Assembly (NCBI RefSeq): GCF_004346925.1
Contig: NZ_CP031167.1
Coordinates: 1,074,001-1,138,000 of the forward strand
Direction of reading: 5' to 3'
From: Stenotrophomonas sp. ASS1
GTDB taxonomy: Bacteria > Pseudomonadota > Gammaproteobacteria > Xanthomonadales > Xanthomonadaceae
Length of the DNA: 64,000 nt
A program made the translations under genes and the position numbers. This document shows, piece by piece, positions 8,549 to 17,869 of this stretch (positions are counted from its first letter, which is position 1; each line of letters starts with the position of its first letter). The notes under the pieces were generated by a model. That model saw nothing but the letters and a program-made list of their open reading frames with translations. It did no database searches and was not told where the DNA came from.

Positions 8549-10162
8549 ATGTCGCACTATCCATGGTGGCGCGGAGCCGTCATCTACCAGATCTACCCGC
8601 GCAGTTTCCTTGACGCCAACGGCGACGGGGTAGGCGACCTGCCGGGCATCATCCAGCGCTTGGACCACATCGCAACGCTGGGCGTGGACGCGATCTGGAT
8701 CTCGCCGTTCTTCAAATCGCCGATGGCCGACTTCGGCTACGACATCGCCGACTACCGCGACGTCGACCCGCTGTTCGGCAGCCTGGACGACTTCGACCGC
8801 CTGCTGGCCAAGGCGCACGGTCTGGGCCTGAAGGTGATGATCGACCAGGTGCTGAGCCATACCTCGATCGAGCACGCCTGGTTCCGCGAGAGCCGCCAGG
8901 ACCGGACCAATCCGAAGGCCGACTGGTACGTCTGGGCCGACCCGCGCGAGGATGGCACCCCGCCCAACAACTGGCTGTCGCTGTTCGGCGGCTGCGCCTG
9001 GCAGTGGGAGCCGCGCCGTGAGCAGTACTACCTGCACAACTTCCTGGTCGACCAGCCGGACCTGAACTTTCATCACCCGGACGTGCAGCAGGCGACCCTG
9101 GACAACGTGCGCTTCTGGCTCGACCGCGGTGTGGATGGCTTCCGCCTGGATGCGATCAACTTCTGCTTCCATGATGCGCGCCTGCGTGACAACCCGGCCA
9201 AGCCCGCCGACAAGCGGGTGGGGCGCGGCTTCAGCCCGGACAACCCGTACGCCTACCAGTACCACTACTACAACAACACCCAGCCGGAGAACCTGCCGTT
9301 CCTGGAGCGCCTGCGCGCGCTGCTGGACGAGTATCCGGGGGCGGTCAGCCTGGGCGAGATCTCCTCGGAGGACTCGCTGGCCACCACCGCCGAGTACACC
9401 CGGGATGGTCGTCTGCACATGGGCTACAGCTTCGAGCTGCTGGTGGACGACTACAGCGCGGCCTACATCCGCGATACGGTCTCGCGGCTGGAAGCGGCAA
9501 TGACCGAAGGCTGGCCGTGCTGGGCGGTTTCGAATCACGACGTGGAGCGGGCCGTCAGCCGCTGGGGCGGCCACCCGGCTGACCCGCGCCTGGCGAGGAT
9601 GCTGGTGGCGATGCTGTGCTCGCTGCGCGGCTCGGTCTGCCTGTACCAGGGCGAGGAACTGGGCCTGGCCGAGGCCGAGGTGCCGTTCGAGGCCCTGCAG
9701 GACCCCTATGGCATCACCTTCTGGCCCAACTTCAAGGGCCGCGATGGCTGCCGGACCCCACTACCGTGGACCGACGCGCCGCTGGCCGGTTTCACCGCCG
9801 GCCAGCCGTGGTTGCCGATTCCGCCCGAGCACCGCGCCGCGGCCGTGGCGGTGCAGGAGCGCGACCCGGACTCGGTCCTGGCTGCGTTCCGCGGGTTCCT
9901 GGCCTGGCGGCATAGCCAGCCGGCACTCCTGCATGGCAGCATCCGATTCATCGAAAGCGCCGAGCCAGTGCTGCTGTTCGAGCGTATGCTTGCAGATGAA
10001 ACCCTCCTGCTGGCCTTCAACCTGTCGGCCGAGGCGGTGAGCCATCCGCTGCCGCCGGGCAACTGGCAGCAGGTGGCGGTGCCGGGCCCGGATGCGGGCA
10101 CGGTGCAGGGCAATGAACTCCAGCTGCCGCCGCGCGCGGTGTATTGCGCCCGACGCAGCTGA
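8549..10162 (+). CDS. aglA: GH13 alpha-glucosidase (maltodextrin utilisation)
   Basis: A 537-residue cytoplasmic GH13 enzyme very like the Xanthomonas alpha-glucosidase (XgtA type). It should release glucose from maltose and short maltodextrins, with possible transglycosylation. Catalytic residues sit in the usual motifs: nucleophile Asp201 in GFRLDAINF, acid/base Glu270 in LGEISSED, and transition-state stabiliser Asp331 in SNHD. There is no signal peptide, which fits action after uptake by the MFS transporter. The ATG at 8549 follows a GGAGGGG ribosome site; the longer in-frame extension upstream lacks family character and runs through the operator. Regulation is probably through the operator at 8440. 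A strong terminator follows. Confidence 0.9.
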   Translation: MSHYPWWRGAVIYQIYPRSFLDANGDGVGDLPGIIQRLDHIATLGVDAIWISPFFKSPMADFGYDIADYRDVDPLFGSLDDFDRLLAKAHGLGLKVMIDQVLSHTSIEHAWFRESRQDRTNPKADWYVWADPREDGTPPNNWLSLFGGCAWQWEPRREQYYLHNFLVDQPDLNFHHPDVQQATLDNVRFWLDRGVDGFRLDAINFCFHDARLRDNPAKPADKRVGRGFSPDNPYAYQYHYYNNTQPENLPFLERLRALLDEYPGAVSLGEISSEDSLATTAEYTRDGRLHMGYSFELLVDDYSAAYIRDTVSRLEAAMTEGWPCWAVSNHDVERAVSRWGGHPADPRLARMLVAMLCSLRGSVCLYQGEELGLAEAEVPFEALQDPYGITFWPNFKGRDGCRTPLPWTDAPLAGFTAGQPWLPIPPEHRAAAVAVQERDPDSVLAAFRGFLAWRHSQPALLHGSIRFIESAEPVLLFERMLADETLLLAFNLSAEAVSHPLPPGNWQQVAVPGPDAGTVQGNELQLPPRAVYCARRS

Positions 10163-10189
10163 CCGTTTTCTCCGGTGGCGGTACTTGCG

Positions 10190-10221
10190 GGGACGGGGCC
10201 GAAGCGCCCCGTCCCTTTTTT
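10190..10221 (+). terminator. Rho-independent terminator of the alpha-glucosidase gene
   Basis: GGGACGGGGC pairs with GCCCCGTCCC around a short loop and is followed by six T residues. Confidence 0.88.
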
Positions 10222-10252
10222 GTGGGTGGGATGCCGGTGAAGGGCATTCGCG

Positions 10253-10285
10253 CAAAAGAAAGCCCGCTGCCTGCGCAGCGGGTTT
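10253..10285 (-). terminator. Leftward terminator after the TonB-dependent receptor
   Basis: On the minus strand a CCCGCTGC/GCAGCGGG stem is followed by CTTTCTTTT. It would end the leftward receptor transcript after the two SMAG copies. Confidence 0.7.
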
Positions 10286-10308
10286 CCGGTCCTGCTCCCT
10301 GTTTTCTG

Positions 10309-10366
10309 TTGCCGGCCAGCGGCCGGCACTACCGGGTCCGGGTTGCCGGGCGCGGCCCGGCGCTAC
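10309..10366 (-). repeat. Two tandem SMAG palindromes, same orientation
   Basis: Copies at 10309-10333 (stem GCCGGCC) and 10342-10366 (stem GCCGGGC) both read GTAG on the minus strand. They end 1 bp before the stop codon of the TonB-dependent receptor. The second has compensatory stem changes, so pairing is conserved while sequence differs. Confidence 0.8.
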
Positions 10367-10367
10367 C

Positions 10368-13136
10368 TCAGAACTTGTAGTTCACGCCCAGCATGTAGGT
10401 ACGGCCCCACTCGATGTATTCCAGCGGGCGGTCCTTGCTGCCGGCATAGGTGCGGTACGGCTCGTTGGTCAGGTTGCTGCCCTGCAGCAGCAGGGTCAGC
10501 CCACGCAGGGCGCTGCTGTCGCTGAAGGTGTAGCTGACCTGTGCATCGGTCACGTTCTCGCCCACCACGTAGCGCAGCGTGCGGTTGCCGTTGAAGTTGC
10601 CGATCTCACCAATGAAGTCCGAGCGGCGTCGCTGGCTCACGCGTGCTTCAAAGCCACTGCGCTCGTAGTAGGCGGTGAAGTTGTAGACACGCTTGGACAG
10701 GCCCGGCAGGCTGATCGGGCCGGTGCCCACGCTGTTGGCGCTTTCCGGATCCAGGATGGTGATGTCGCTCTTGTTGAACGTTGCGCTGGCCTGCACGCCG
10801 AAGCCGCGCAGGCTGTCGGTCAGCATCTCCAGCGGGAACGACCCGGTCAGCTCCAGCCCCTTCAACGTGCCGCCCTTGCCGTTCTGCGGCGTGGAGAAGG
10901 TGCCGGTGGTCAGCACCGGTGCGGTCATGCCCGGCGGTGGCACGTAGTTGCCGAGCAGGCCGCTGAAGTCGTAGTTGTCCACCGACTGCGTGTAGACGTA
11001 GCTCTTCAGGTCCTTGTAGAAGATCGCCGCAGCCACGTAGGCCTTCTCGCCGAAGTACTTCTCATAGGACAGATCCAGCGCGGTGGCGCGCCACGGATCC
11101 AGCAGCGGATTGCCACCGCTGCCACCAGGGCGGCCGTTGTTGGTATCCACGCCGAATTCCAGGCCGGCACGCATCTGGTCCACGCGCGGGCGCGCGACCT
11201 GCTTGGCGGCGGCGAAGCGCAGCGTCTGCTGGTGCGGGAACATGAACACCAGGTTCAAGCTTGGCAGCCAATCCTTGTAGGTCTTGCCGGCAGAGAAGGG
11301 CTGGATGTTGCTGCCCGCCGGCTGCGAGCTGTCCCAGTAGCGCGAATCCGAGCTCTGGTCGGTGTGCTGCATCTGCACGCCGATGTTGCCGCGCACGCCG
11401 ACCACGCCGATGTCGGTGTTGATGTTCAGGCGTGCCCACGCCGTGGTGATCTTCTCCTCGACCGTCCACGACTTGGGAATCAGGTAGTCCAGGTTGTCGA
11501 CCGGGTTGAAGGTCATGTAACGACCGACGGCTGCCGGCACATTCCACGACGGGATGTAGCCGATGCCGGCGAAACCGAGGTTGACCGGGCGGTACTGCAG
11601 GTCCGGTGCGATGGTGGATTCGCCTTGGGCGCCGAGCAGGATGTTGCCTTCGGCCTGGGCCTTCTGCTTGCGGCGGTCGGCATAGTTCACGCCCACGTCC
11701 ACATCCGAGAACCAGCTGGACATGGCCTCGGGAACCGGCAGCGTCGCCGCCAGCTTGGCGCCCTTCAAGCGGTCTTCGACCTCTGGCACCTTGCCGTAGC
11801 CGGAACCATAGATCGTGTTGGTCAGGAACAGGCTGTCCGCATTGGAATAGTCGCGCCCCGGTGTGATCTGCGAGAAGCTGTTGTTGTTCACCACCAGGCC
11901 GATCGTGTCGAACTGCGGGCGCGGCACCAGCTGCAGGTTGTTTTCCAGATTGATCTCGCGGCGGGTCGCCTTGGAGTAGTTCAGGTCGGCGACCAGCTTC
12001 ACGCCACCGACGTTGAACTCGTTGTTCCAGCCGAACGCATCGATCTTGTCCTTCCGCTTGTTGTACATGCCGCGCACCAGCGGGTATGCATTGTTGATCG
12101 TGCCGCCGGTGAAGCTGCCATCGGCATTGCGGCCGACATTGCTGAACACCGGCAGGATCGCGTTGGGGTTGTTGCTGTCCTCGCCGTTGCCGCTGAGGCT
12201 CAGCTCGAACTGGTTGGCGGTGTCGATCTGCTCGGCTTCGGTGTGGAACGCATCGAAGGTGCTGGTCCAGCTGTTGCTGGGGCGGAACTGGATCGTTGCC
12301 ATCACGCCGTCGCGCTTGTTGTTGCCGGTGCGGCGCAGGGCCTTGATGCCATCGGTGAAGTAGGTGCCAGGTGCGATTCCGCGACGCTCGCCCTTGTCGG
12401 TGTGTTCGGTGGTCCAGGGCTCGTACAGGCCGACCTGGTTCTCCTGGATCGGCATGTCGCTGTGCGCATAACCAATGGCGATGCCCAGGGTGTTGTCGAA
12501 GAACTGGTCGATGTAGCTGGCGCTGAAACGGTTGCCATACGGGTCGATGTTGGCAGCGCGGCCCAGGGAGCTCTTCTGGTAGCGGCCGCTGACCGCGATC
12601 ACCCGCTCGCCGAAGCTGAGCGGGCGTGCGGTCTGCATGTCGATGGTGCCCGACAGGCCCTGGCCGACCAGCGCCGCGTCCGGGGTCTTGTACACGGTCA
12701 CGCCGTTGACCAGCTCGGACGGGTACTGGTCGAATTCGACGCCGCGGTTGTCGCCGGTGCTGACCACTTCACGGCCATTGAGCAGGGTGGTGGCGAAGTC
12801 GGGCGACAGGCCACGCACACTGATCACCTGCGCACGGCCGGCCACGCGCTGGGCAGCCAGGCCGGGCAGGCGCGAGATGGATTCGGCGATGCTGACGTCG
12901 GGCAGTTTGCCGATGTCTTCGGCGGAGATCGCTTCGACCACCGAGGTGGCGTCCTGCTTGATCGCGATTGCGTTCTCGATGCCGCGGCGGATGCCGGTGA
13001 CCTGCACCGTATCCAGGTTGGTGGCGGCGGTGGCGGCCGGCGTGGTGGTGCTCTGCGTGGACTGTGCCGACGCCAGCGTCGGCGCCAGGACAACGGCCAG
13101 CGCGATGCTCAGCGCGCTGCGCTTGTGGTTCAACAT
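10368..13136 (-). CDS. TonB-dependent outer-membrane receptor, probable maltodextrin importer
   Basis: A 922-residue receptor with a signal peptide (LSIALAVVLAPTLASAQS) and a TonB-box-like LDTVQVTG near the mature N-terminus, followed by a plug domain (GIRRGIENAIAIKQ, ISVRGLSPDF) and a long beta-barrel ending NYKF, the usual terminal aromatic residue. It would bring oligosaccharides across the outer membrane using TonB energy. The start at 13136 is chosen because GGGAGGGG sits just upstream and the signal peptide begins there; the 43 codons before it are leader. Surrounding maltodextrin enzymes and the shared operator at 13261 suggest the substrate, as in Xanthomonas carbohydrate-utilisation loci. 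Direct evidence for substrate is lacking. Confidence 0.9.
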   Translation of the reverse strand: MLNHKRSALSIALAVVLAPTLASAQSTQSTTTPAATAATNLDTVQVTGIRRGIENAIAIKQDATSVVEAISAEDIGKLPDVSIAESISRLPGLAAQRVAGRAQVISVRGLSPDFATTLLNGREVVSTGDNRGVEFDQYPSELVNGVTVYKTPDAALVGQGLSGTIDMQTARPLSFGERVIAVSGRYQKSSLGRAANIDPYGNRFSASYIDQFFDNTLGIAIGYAHSDMPIQENQVGLYEPWTTEHTDKGERRGIAPGTYFTDGIKALRRTGNNKRDGVMATIQFRPSNSWTSTFDAFHTEAEQIDTANQFELSLSGNGEDSNNPNAILPVFSNVGRNADGSFTGGTINNAYPLVRGMYNKRKDKIDAFGWNNEFNVGGVKLVADLNYSKATRREINLENNLQLVPRPQFDTIGLVVNNNSFSQITPGRDYSNADSLFLTNTIYGSGYGKVPEVEDRLKGAKLAATLPVPEAMSSWFSDVDVGVNYADRRKQKAQAEGNILLGAQGESTIAPDLQYRPVNLGFAGIGYIPSWNVPAAVGRYMTFNPVDNLDYLIPKSWTVEEKITTAWARLNINTDIGVVGVRGNIGVQMQHTDQSSDSRYWDSSQPAGSNIQPFSAGKTYKDWLPSLNLVFMFPHQQTLRFAAAKQVARPRVDQMRAGLEFGVDTNNGRPGGSGGNPLLDPWRATALDLSYEKYFGEKAYVAAAIFYKDLKSYVYTQSVDNYDFSGLLGNYVPPPGMTAPVLTTGTFSTPQNGKGGTLKGLELTGSFPLEMLTDSLRGFGVQASATFNKSDITILDPESANSVGTGPISLPGLSKRVYNFTAYYERSGFEARVSQRRRSDFIGEIGNFNGNRTLRYVVGENVTDAQVSYTFSDSSALRGLTLLLQGSNLTNEPYRTYAGSKDRPLEYIEWGRTYMLGVNYKF

Positions 13137-13260
13137 TTTCCCCTCCCAGGCAATGTTGCAGATCGATTCGTGAACGTCCCGGAGTGACCGTGGACGTGCG
13201 ACGCGGTGGCCGCTGTCGTCGCCGCTATGGTAGGCAGCGCGTTCTTCGCGGGAATCACCC

Positions 13261-13274
13261 TGCATACGTATTCA
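13261..13274 (-). promoter_or_regulatory. 14-bp LacI-type operator, copy 2 (receptor)
   Basis: On the minus strand it reads TGAATACGTATGCA, identical to copies 1 and 3. It lies 125 bp before the receptor start. A -10-like TACCAT begins 28 nt downstream in the direction of transcription. Confidence 0.75.
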
Positions 13275-13317
13275 ATGGCGTTTGCAGGGATGTAATCGCT
13301 TTCAGGTTCTGTTTGCG

Positions 13318-13379
13318 GTAGTGCCGGCCGCTGGCCGGCAATCGCGTTCACCGGGTTGCCGTCCAGCGGCCGGCACTAC
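13318..13379. repeat. SMAG inverted dimer
   Basis: Two facing GTAGTGCCGGCCGCTGG-type palindromes separated by about 15 bp (the second has one stem change). The dimer lies between the GH97 stop (13388) and the upstream region of the receptor, so it may insulate two leftward transcription units. Confidence 0.85.
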
Positions 13380-13387
13380 CGCGGCAT

Positions 13388-15439
13388 TCAAAGCGGCGTG
13401 AAACGAATGGCCTGCCCACCCCCCGGTGCCAGCACCAGCGTCAGCACGTCGGCGCTGGTCACCTCTCGGGTTTCGCGCGCGAATGCGAAGGGATTGCTGC
13501 GGAAATCCGCGCCCTCGCCATCGCGGTAGATCTCGGCGCGATAGCGCACGCCCGGCTCCAGGAAGCCCAGCGATACCGGCAGCACGCGGCCGTGCTCGTC
13601 GGTGATGCTGCCGAGGAACCAGTCGCGGCTGTTGCGGTCGCGTCGCACGATCGTCGCGTAGTCGCCCACTTCGCCATCGAGCACGCGGCTCTGCTCCCAG
13701 TCCACCGCCACGTCTTCGATGAAGCGGAATGCCTGGCGATGCTGCAGGTAGTGCTCGGGCAGGTCGGCGGCCATCTGGATCGGGCTGTACAGCACCACGT
13801 ACAGCGCCAGCTGGCGTGCCAGCGTGCTGGGGATGGCCTGGCCGTGGCGGCCCTTCAGGCTGAGGATGCCGGGGGTGTAATCCATCGGCCCGGCCAGCAT
13901 GCGGGTGAACACCAGGTTGACCTCATGTTCCGGCGGGTTCGGCGGCTGGCCCCAGGCGTTGTACTCCATGCCACGTGCGCCTTCGCGCGAGATCCAGTTG
14001 GGATAGGTGCGGCGCAGGCCGGTGTCCTTGATCGGCTCATGCGGGTTCACCGACAGGTGCCGCCGCGCCGCTTCCTGGACCACCTTCAGGTGGTGGCGCG
14101 CCATGAACTGCCCGTCATGCCACTCACGCCACAGCGGGCCGCCCGAGGGATTACGGCGGTCGACCTGGCCGTCGTCACAGACGTAGCCGGTCTTGAACTG
14201 GTCCACGCCCAGCCGCGCATACAGGTCCAGTGCGGTACCCAGCTGGTCCTCGTAATGCTCGATGGCACAGCCGGTTTCGTGGTGGCCGATCAGATGCACA
14301 TCCTTCTTCAGGCCATACGCTGACAGCGCTTCAATGTCGAAATCGGGTGTGGCACGGGTGAAATCGAAGTCGTAGCCATTGCCCACCCACATGCCGTCCC
14401 AGCCCGGATTCCAGCCTTCCACCAGCACGCCACGGAAGCCGTGTGCGGCGGCGAAGTCGATCACCTTCTTCGTCTTGGCGGTGGTGGCCGCATGCTTCGG
14501 CCCGGTCGCCCAGCTCTCGTTGTCCAGGTGCATCGACCACCACACGCCCAGGTACTTGGCCGGCTTCACCCAGCTCACATCACCCAGCGCATTGGGTTCG
14601 TTGAGGTTGAGGATCAGGTCCGATTCGACCAGGCCGCCGGCACGGTCGGCAATCTGCAGCGTGCGCCACGGCGTGGCGAAGGGCAGGCCGCGGCGCACCT
14701 TCCAGCCTTCGGCCGAGGGCGACAGCTGCGCGCGCAAGCGTTGGCCGTCGGTGCGGCGCAGCCACATGCCGGCATAGTCCACCAGCGCGGCCTCGTGGAT
14801 CGCCACGTGCAGGCCATCGCGGCTGCGCAGGCTCATCGGCGTATGCACCAGCGGCACCTCGCGCAGTGGTGTGCGCTGGTACAGGTACTCGTAGTGGATC
14901 GGTTCGCCGGCAGGGATCCACCACGCGGTGGAATCCTGAGCGATGGCGAACTCGGTCAGCTCGTCATCGATGATCGCTTCGTGCAGGTTCGGCTGCTCGG
15001 GGAACACATAGCGGAAGCCAACGCCATCGTCGTAGACGCGGAACACCACGTCCAGCCGCCGCTTGCTGCCGGTGGTTTCGGCCAGCTGTACGGTCAGCTC
15101 GTTGAAGTGGTTGCGGGTGAGCCGGCGTTCGCCCCAGGGCTGCTCCCAGCTGTCATCGATGCTACGCCGTTGCTGGCCGAGCAGGGCGAAATCACGGTCC
15201 AGGCGGCCGTCGCGCAGGGCGAAGCCCAGCTTCGAATCCTCCACCACGACCTCGCCGAAGCGCTCGACGCGATAGCGCGCGGTGCCACCGTCCAGCATCA
15301 GACTGACCTTGAGCACCTTTCCCGGTGATTCGACGCTGGCCACCTGCGGCGCGGCCTGCGCCAGCGTGGCCAGGCCCAGCAGAGCCAGACCGAGCAGGTG
15401 CGCGAACACCGCGCGTACAGCAGTGGGTGACATCGGCAT
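13388..15439 (-). CDS. GH97 family glycoside hydrolase (SusB-like alpha-glucosidase)
   Basis: A 683-residue exported enzyme. Residues up to about 30 form a signal peptide (LLGLALLGLATLAQA). An N-terminal beta-sandwich (about 35-270; DDGVGFRYVFPEQ) is followed by a TIM-barrel with YLGVWWSMHL, VLVEGWNPGWDGMW, DQFKTGYVCDDG and VNPHEP motifs, then a C-terminal beta domain. This order is that of GH97, whose best-known member SusB cleaves alpha-glucans. Some GH97 enzymes are alpha-galactosidases, so substrate is inferred from the locus. GGGAGGGG precedes the ATG at 15439, as for the receptor gene. Its promoter region with the operator at 15513 is shared with the divergent glycosidase gene. Confidence 0.88.
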   Translation of the reverse strand: MPMSPTAVRAVFAHLLGLALLGLATLAQAAPQVASVESPGKVLKVSLMLDGGTARYRVERFGEVVVEDSKLGFALRDGRLDRDFALLGQQRRSIDDSWEQPWGERRLTRNHFNELTVQLAETTGSKRRLDVVFRVYDDGVGFRYVFPEQPNLHEAIIDDELTEFAIAQDSTAWWIPAGEPIHYEYLYQRTPLREVPLVHTPMSLRSRDGLHVAIHEAALVDYAGMWLRRTDGQRLRAQLSPSAEGWKVRRGLPFATPWRTLQIADRAGGLVESDLILNLNEPNALGDVSWVKPAKYLGVWWSMHLDNESWATGPKHAATTAKTKKVIDFAAAHGFRGVLVEGWNPGWDGMWVGNGYDFDFTRATPDFDIEALSAYGLKKDVHLIGHHETGCAIEHYEDQLGTALDLYARLGVDQFKTGYVCDDGQVDRRNPSGGPLWREWHDGQFMARHHLKVVQEAARRHLSVNPHEPIKDTGLRRTYPNWISREGARGMEYNAWGQPPNPPEHEVNLVFTRMLAGPMDYTPGILSLKGRHGQAIPSTLARQLALYVVLYSPIQMAADLPEHYLQHRQAFRFIEDVAVDWEQSRVLDGEVGDYATIVRRDRNSRDWFLGSITDEHGRVLPVSLGFLEPGVRYRAEIYRDGEGADFRSNPFAFARETREVTSADVLTLVLAPGGGQAIRFTPL

Positions 15440-15512
15440 TTCCCCTCCCAAGGCGCCGTTGGCAGACCCGGACCATAAGCCAGCGCGGCAGGCCCGCTAC
15501 CGCGCAACGCCA

Positions 15513-15526
15513 TGAATACGTATGCA
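15513..15526 (+). promoter_or_regulatory. 14-bp LacI-type operator, copy 3 (divergent promoter region)
   Basis: TGAATACGTATGCA sits between the GH97 start (15439, leftward) and the six-hairpin glycosidase start (15677, rightward), so one site could serve both. A TACCAT -10-like hexamer begins 27 nt downstream on the plus strand, nearly the same phasing as at the other two copies. Confidence 0.75.
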
Positions 15527-15676
15527 ACTGGACGCAGCCGACAGCCCCGCGTCTACCATGGGGCCAGGGCACCTTGAGGGAGGGGCCGCGCCCGCCCGCC
15601 GACAACGACGGTGCGGACCTACAACGCGTGCAGAGAGGGAGGGAGGCCGACGGGCGCAAGCCGGTCCGCCGCTTCG

Positions 15677-17869
15677 ATGCTGAAGATCATTTGCCTGACC
15701 GCTGCCCTGGGGGCAGCGCTGGGATCGACCGCGCAGGCGGCCGACCTGCAATTCGACGGCCGCCATGCGCGCGCCGAAGCCGCTGCCAAGGGCAGCTACG
15801 TGCTGCATGCGCCGAAGGCTGAGGTGCGTATCGCGCCCATGCCGATGCGCAGCCAGACCGGCAGCGTGATGTTCGATGCACTGTTCGCGCTGGCCCAGCA
15901 GGAGATGGACCAGGACCGCGTGGATGCGATCCGCGATCCCGCGTTCGACGAAGGCCGGCCGGTGCCGTGCGAGTGCTTCCAGACGGGCGCGCGCTGGCCC
16001 TACGTGTGGACCCGCGATGTCAGCTTCGCCGCCGACCTGGCGCTGGCGCGGCTGGACCCGCAGCGCACCCGGCAGTCGCTGCAGTTCAAGCTCTCGGCAG
16101 CGCGCGATGGCCATACGCCCGGCCTGTTCGTGGCGCAGGACACCGGTTCCGGCGGCAGCTGGCCGATCAGCAGCGACCGGGTGGTGTGGTTCCTGGCGGC
16201 ACGCCACCTGCTGGACGATCGCGCGTTTGCCGACCAGGTCTGGCAGGCGCTGCAGGGCACGCTGGCGCAGGACCGCGCGATGGTGTTCGACGCGCAGGTG
16301 GGCCTGTACCGTGGTGAGACCTCGTTCCTGGACTGGCGCGAGCAGACCTATCCGGACTGGACCCGCGAGGACGTGCGCTTCATCGGCGATTCCTATGCGC
16401 TGTCCACCAACGTGCTGCACTACCAGGCGCTGCGCCTGGCCGAACGCCTGGCTGGCCAACATGGTGATGCCCGCGCGGCTGACTACAAGGCGTGGGCCGA
16501 TGCGTTGGCGCAGCAGATCGATGCGCGCTTCTGGCGCGAGGACATGGGCCAGTACATGAGCTACATCGGCGAAGCCGCGCACCCTGTGCCGTACGTCAAG
16601 GTCGATCTGCTCGGGCTGTCGCTGGGCATCCTCGCCGAGGTGCTGCCGCCCGAGCGCGCGCGCCGTGCACTGGCTGCCTACCCGATGGGGCCAGCCGGCA
16701 GCCCGGTGGTCTGGCCGCAGGAATCGCAGCAGCCGATCTACCACAACCGCGCGATCTGGCCGTTTGTCAGCGCGTACTCTCTGCGTGCGGCGCGGCAGCT
16801 GGACGATGCGCCGCGCATCGCCGCTGAGATCCGCTCGCTGATGCAGGGCGCTGCGCTGGCCGGTTCCAACATGGAAAACTACGAACTGGTCAGCCAGGCC
16901 GTGCATGTCGAGGAAGGTGCGGTGAGCGGCCCGGTGGTCAACTCCGAACGCCAGTTGTGGTCGGTGGCCGGCTACCTGTCGATGGTGGTCGAGGGCGTGT
17001 TCGGCGTGCAGGACGATGGCCGCGTGCAGCCCAAGTTGCCGGCCGTGCTGGTGCCAGAACTGTTCGGCACGCACCCCCGCATCACCCTGGAGGCCGGTGG
17101 CAAGCGCTACGTGCTGGAGCGCCCGCAGCAGCTGGGTGATGGCTTGCTGGTGGCGGGCAGGACGCTGACCCAGGGCAACACGACCACGGTGCAGCTGATG
17201 GCTGCCCCGTCCGCGACCGGCTTCGGCGGCACAACCGCCGAAGCCAATGCGCGTGCGCCGGCCACGCCGACCGCACCGCAGGCCACACGCGATGGCGCTG
17301 GCTGGAGCGTGCCGGTCACGACTGGGCAGGTTCTGTGGAAGGACGGCAGGGCCGTCGCCGCCAGCAATGGCCAGGCGCACATCAGCGACGATGGCCTGCA
17401 GCACTGCTTCAGTCTGACCCGGCGCGAGGGTGCATTGGAATCACTGCACAGCCCGACGCGCTGCGTCGGTCCGCAGCAGGTGCTGAAGGGCGAGGATCGC
17501 TGGCAGTTCACCGCGGGCCAGGCCGGGCAGGTGCGCCTGCGCTTGCAGTACCGCAACGCGAACGGGCCGATCAACACTGGCGTCACCGCTGCGGTCAAGC
17601 AGCTGGTGCTGCAGTGCCCGGGCCAGCCGTTGCAGCAGCATACGGTCACCCTGCCGCACAGCGTGGCGATGCAGGACTCGACCTCGGCGACATTCACGGT
17701 GCCCAAGGGGCAATGCACGGTCGCGCTTGAAGAGGGCTTCAACATGAGCGCGCTGCAGCACTTCGCGCACTACACCGGCGGCAAGGGGGGACGCGATGGT
17801 GTGCTCAACCAGGCCCAGGTGCAGGCGCTGAAGGTGGCGCCGGTGGCGATGGAAGAGGGCGCACGATGA
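15677..17869 (+). CDS. Exported six-hairpin glycosidase-like protein
   Basis: A 730-residue exported protein. The ATG at 15677 opens a signal peptide (LTAALGAALGSTAQA). The middle region (about 75-480) looks like an (alpha/alpha)6 barrel of the six-hairpin glycosidase superfamily: WPYVWTRDVSFAADLALA, a GDSYALSTNVLHYQAL helix and HNRAIWPFVSAYSLRAARQ. The C-terminal 200 residues look like a beta-sandwich. The exact glycosidase family cannot be named. Position between GH97 and a sugar transporter suggests a role in trimming maltodextrins or branched glucans in the periplasm. The best ribosome-site-like stretch (GAGGGAGGG, about 15637-15645) lies unusually far upstream, so the start is moderately sure. 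The gene overlaps the transporter by 4 bp. Confidence 0.7.
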   Translation: MLKIICLTAALGAALGSTAQAADLQFDGRHARAEAAAKGSYVLHAPKAEVRIAPMPMRSQTGSVMFDALFALAQQEMDQDRVDAIRDPAFDEGRPVPCECFQTGARWPYVWTRDVSFAADLALARLDPQRTRQSLQFKLSAARDGHTPGLFVAQDTGSGGSWPISSDRVVWFLAARHLLDDRAFADQVWQALQGTLAQDRAMVFDAQVGLYRGETSFLDWREQTYPDWTREDVRFIGDSYALSTNVLHYQALRLAERLAGQHGDARAADYKAWADALAQQIDARFWREDMGQYMSYIGEAAHPVPYVKVDLLGLSLGILAEVLPPERARRALAAYPMGPAGSPVVWPQESQQPIYHNRAIWPFVSAYSLRAARQLDDAPRIAAEIRSLMQGAALAGSNMENYELVSQAVHVEEGAVSGPVVNSERQLWSVAGYLSMVVEGVFGVQDDGRVQPKLPAVLVPELFGTHPRITLEAGGKRYVLERPQQLGDGLLVAGRTLTQGNTTTVQLMAAPSATGFGGTTAEANARAPATPTAPQATRDGAGWSVPVTTGQVLWKDGRAVAASNGQAHISDDGLQHCFSLTRREGALESLHSPTRCVGPQQVLKGEDRWQFTAGQAGQVRLRLQYRNANGPINTGVTAAVKQLVLQCPGQPLQQHTVTLPHSVAMQDSTSATFTVPKGQCTVALEEGFNMSALQHFAHYTGGKGGRDGVLNQAQVQALKVAPVAMEEGAR

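Noticed and set aside
10092..13187. Open frame of 1031 codons on the plus strand
   Set aside because: Antisense to the TonB-dependent receptor, with low-complexity His/Val/Gln content.
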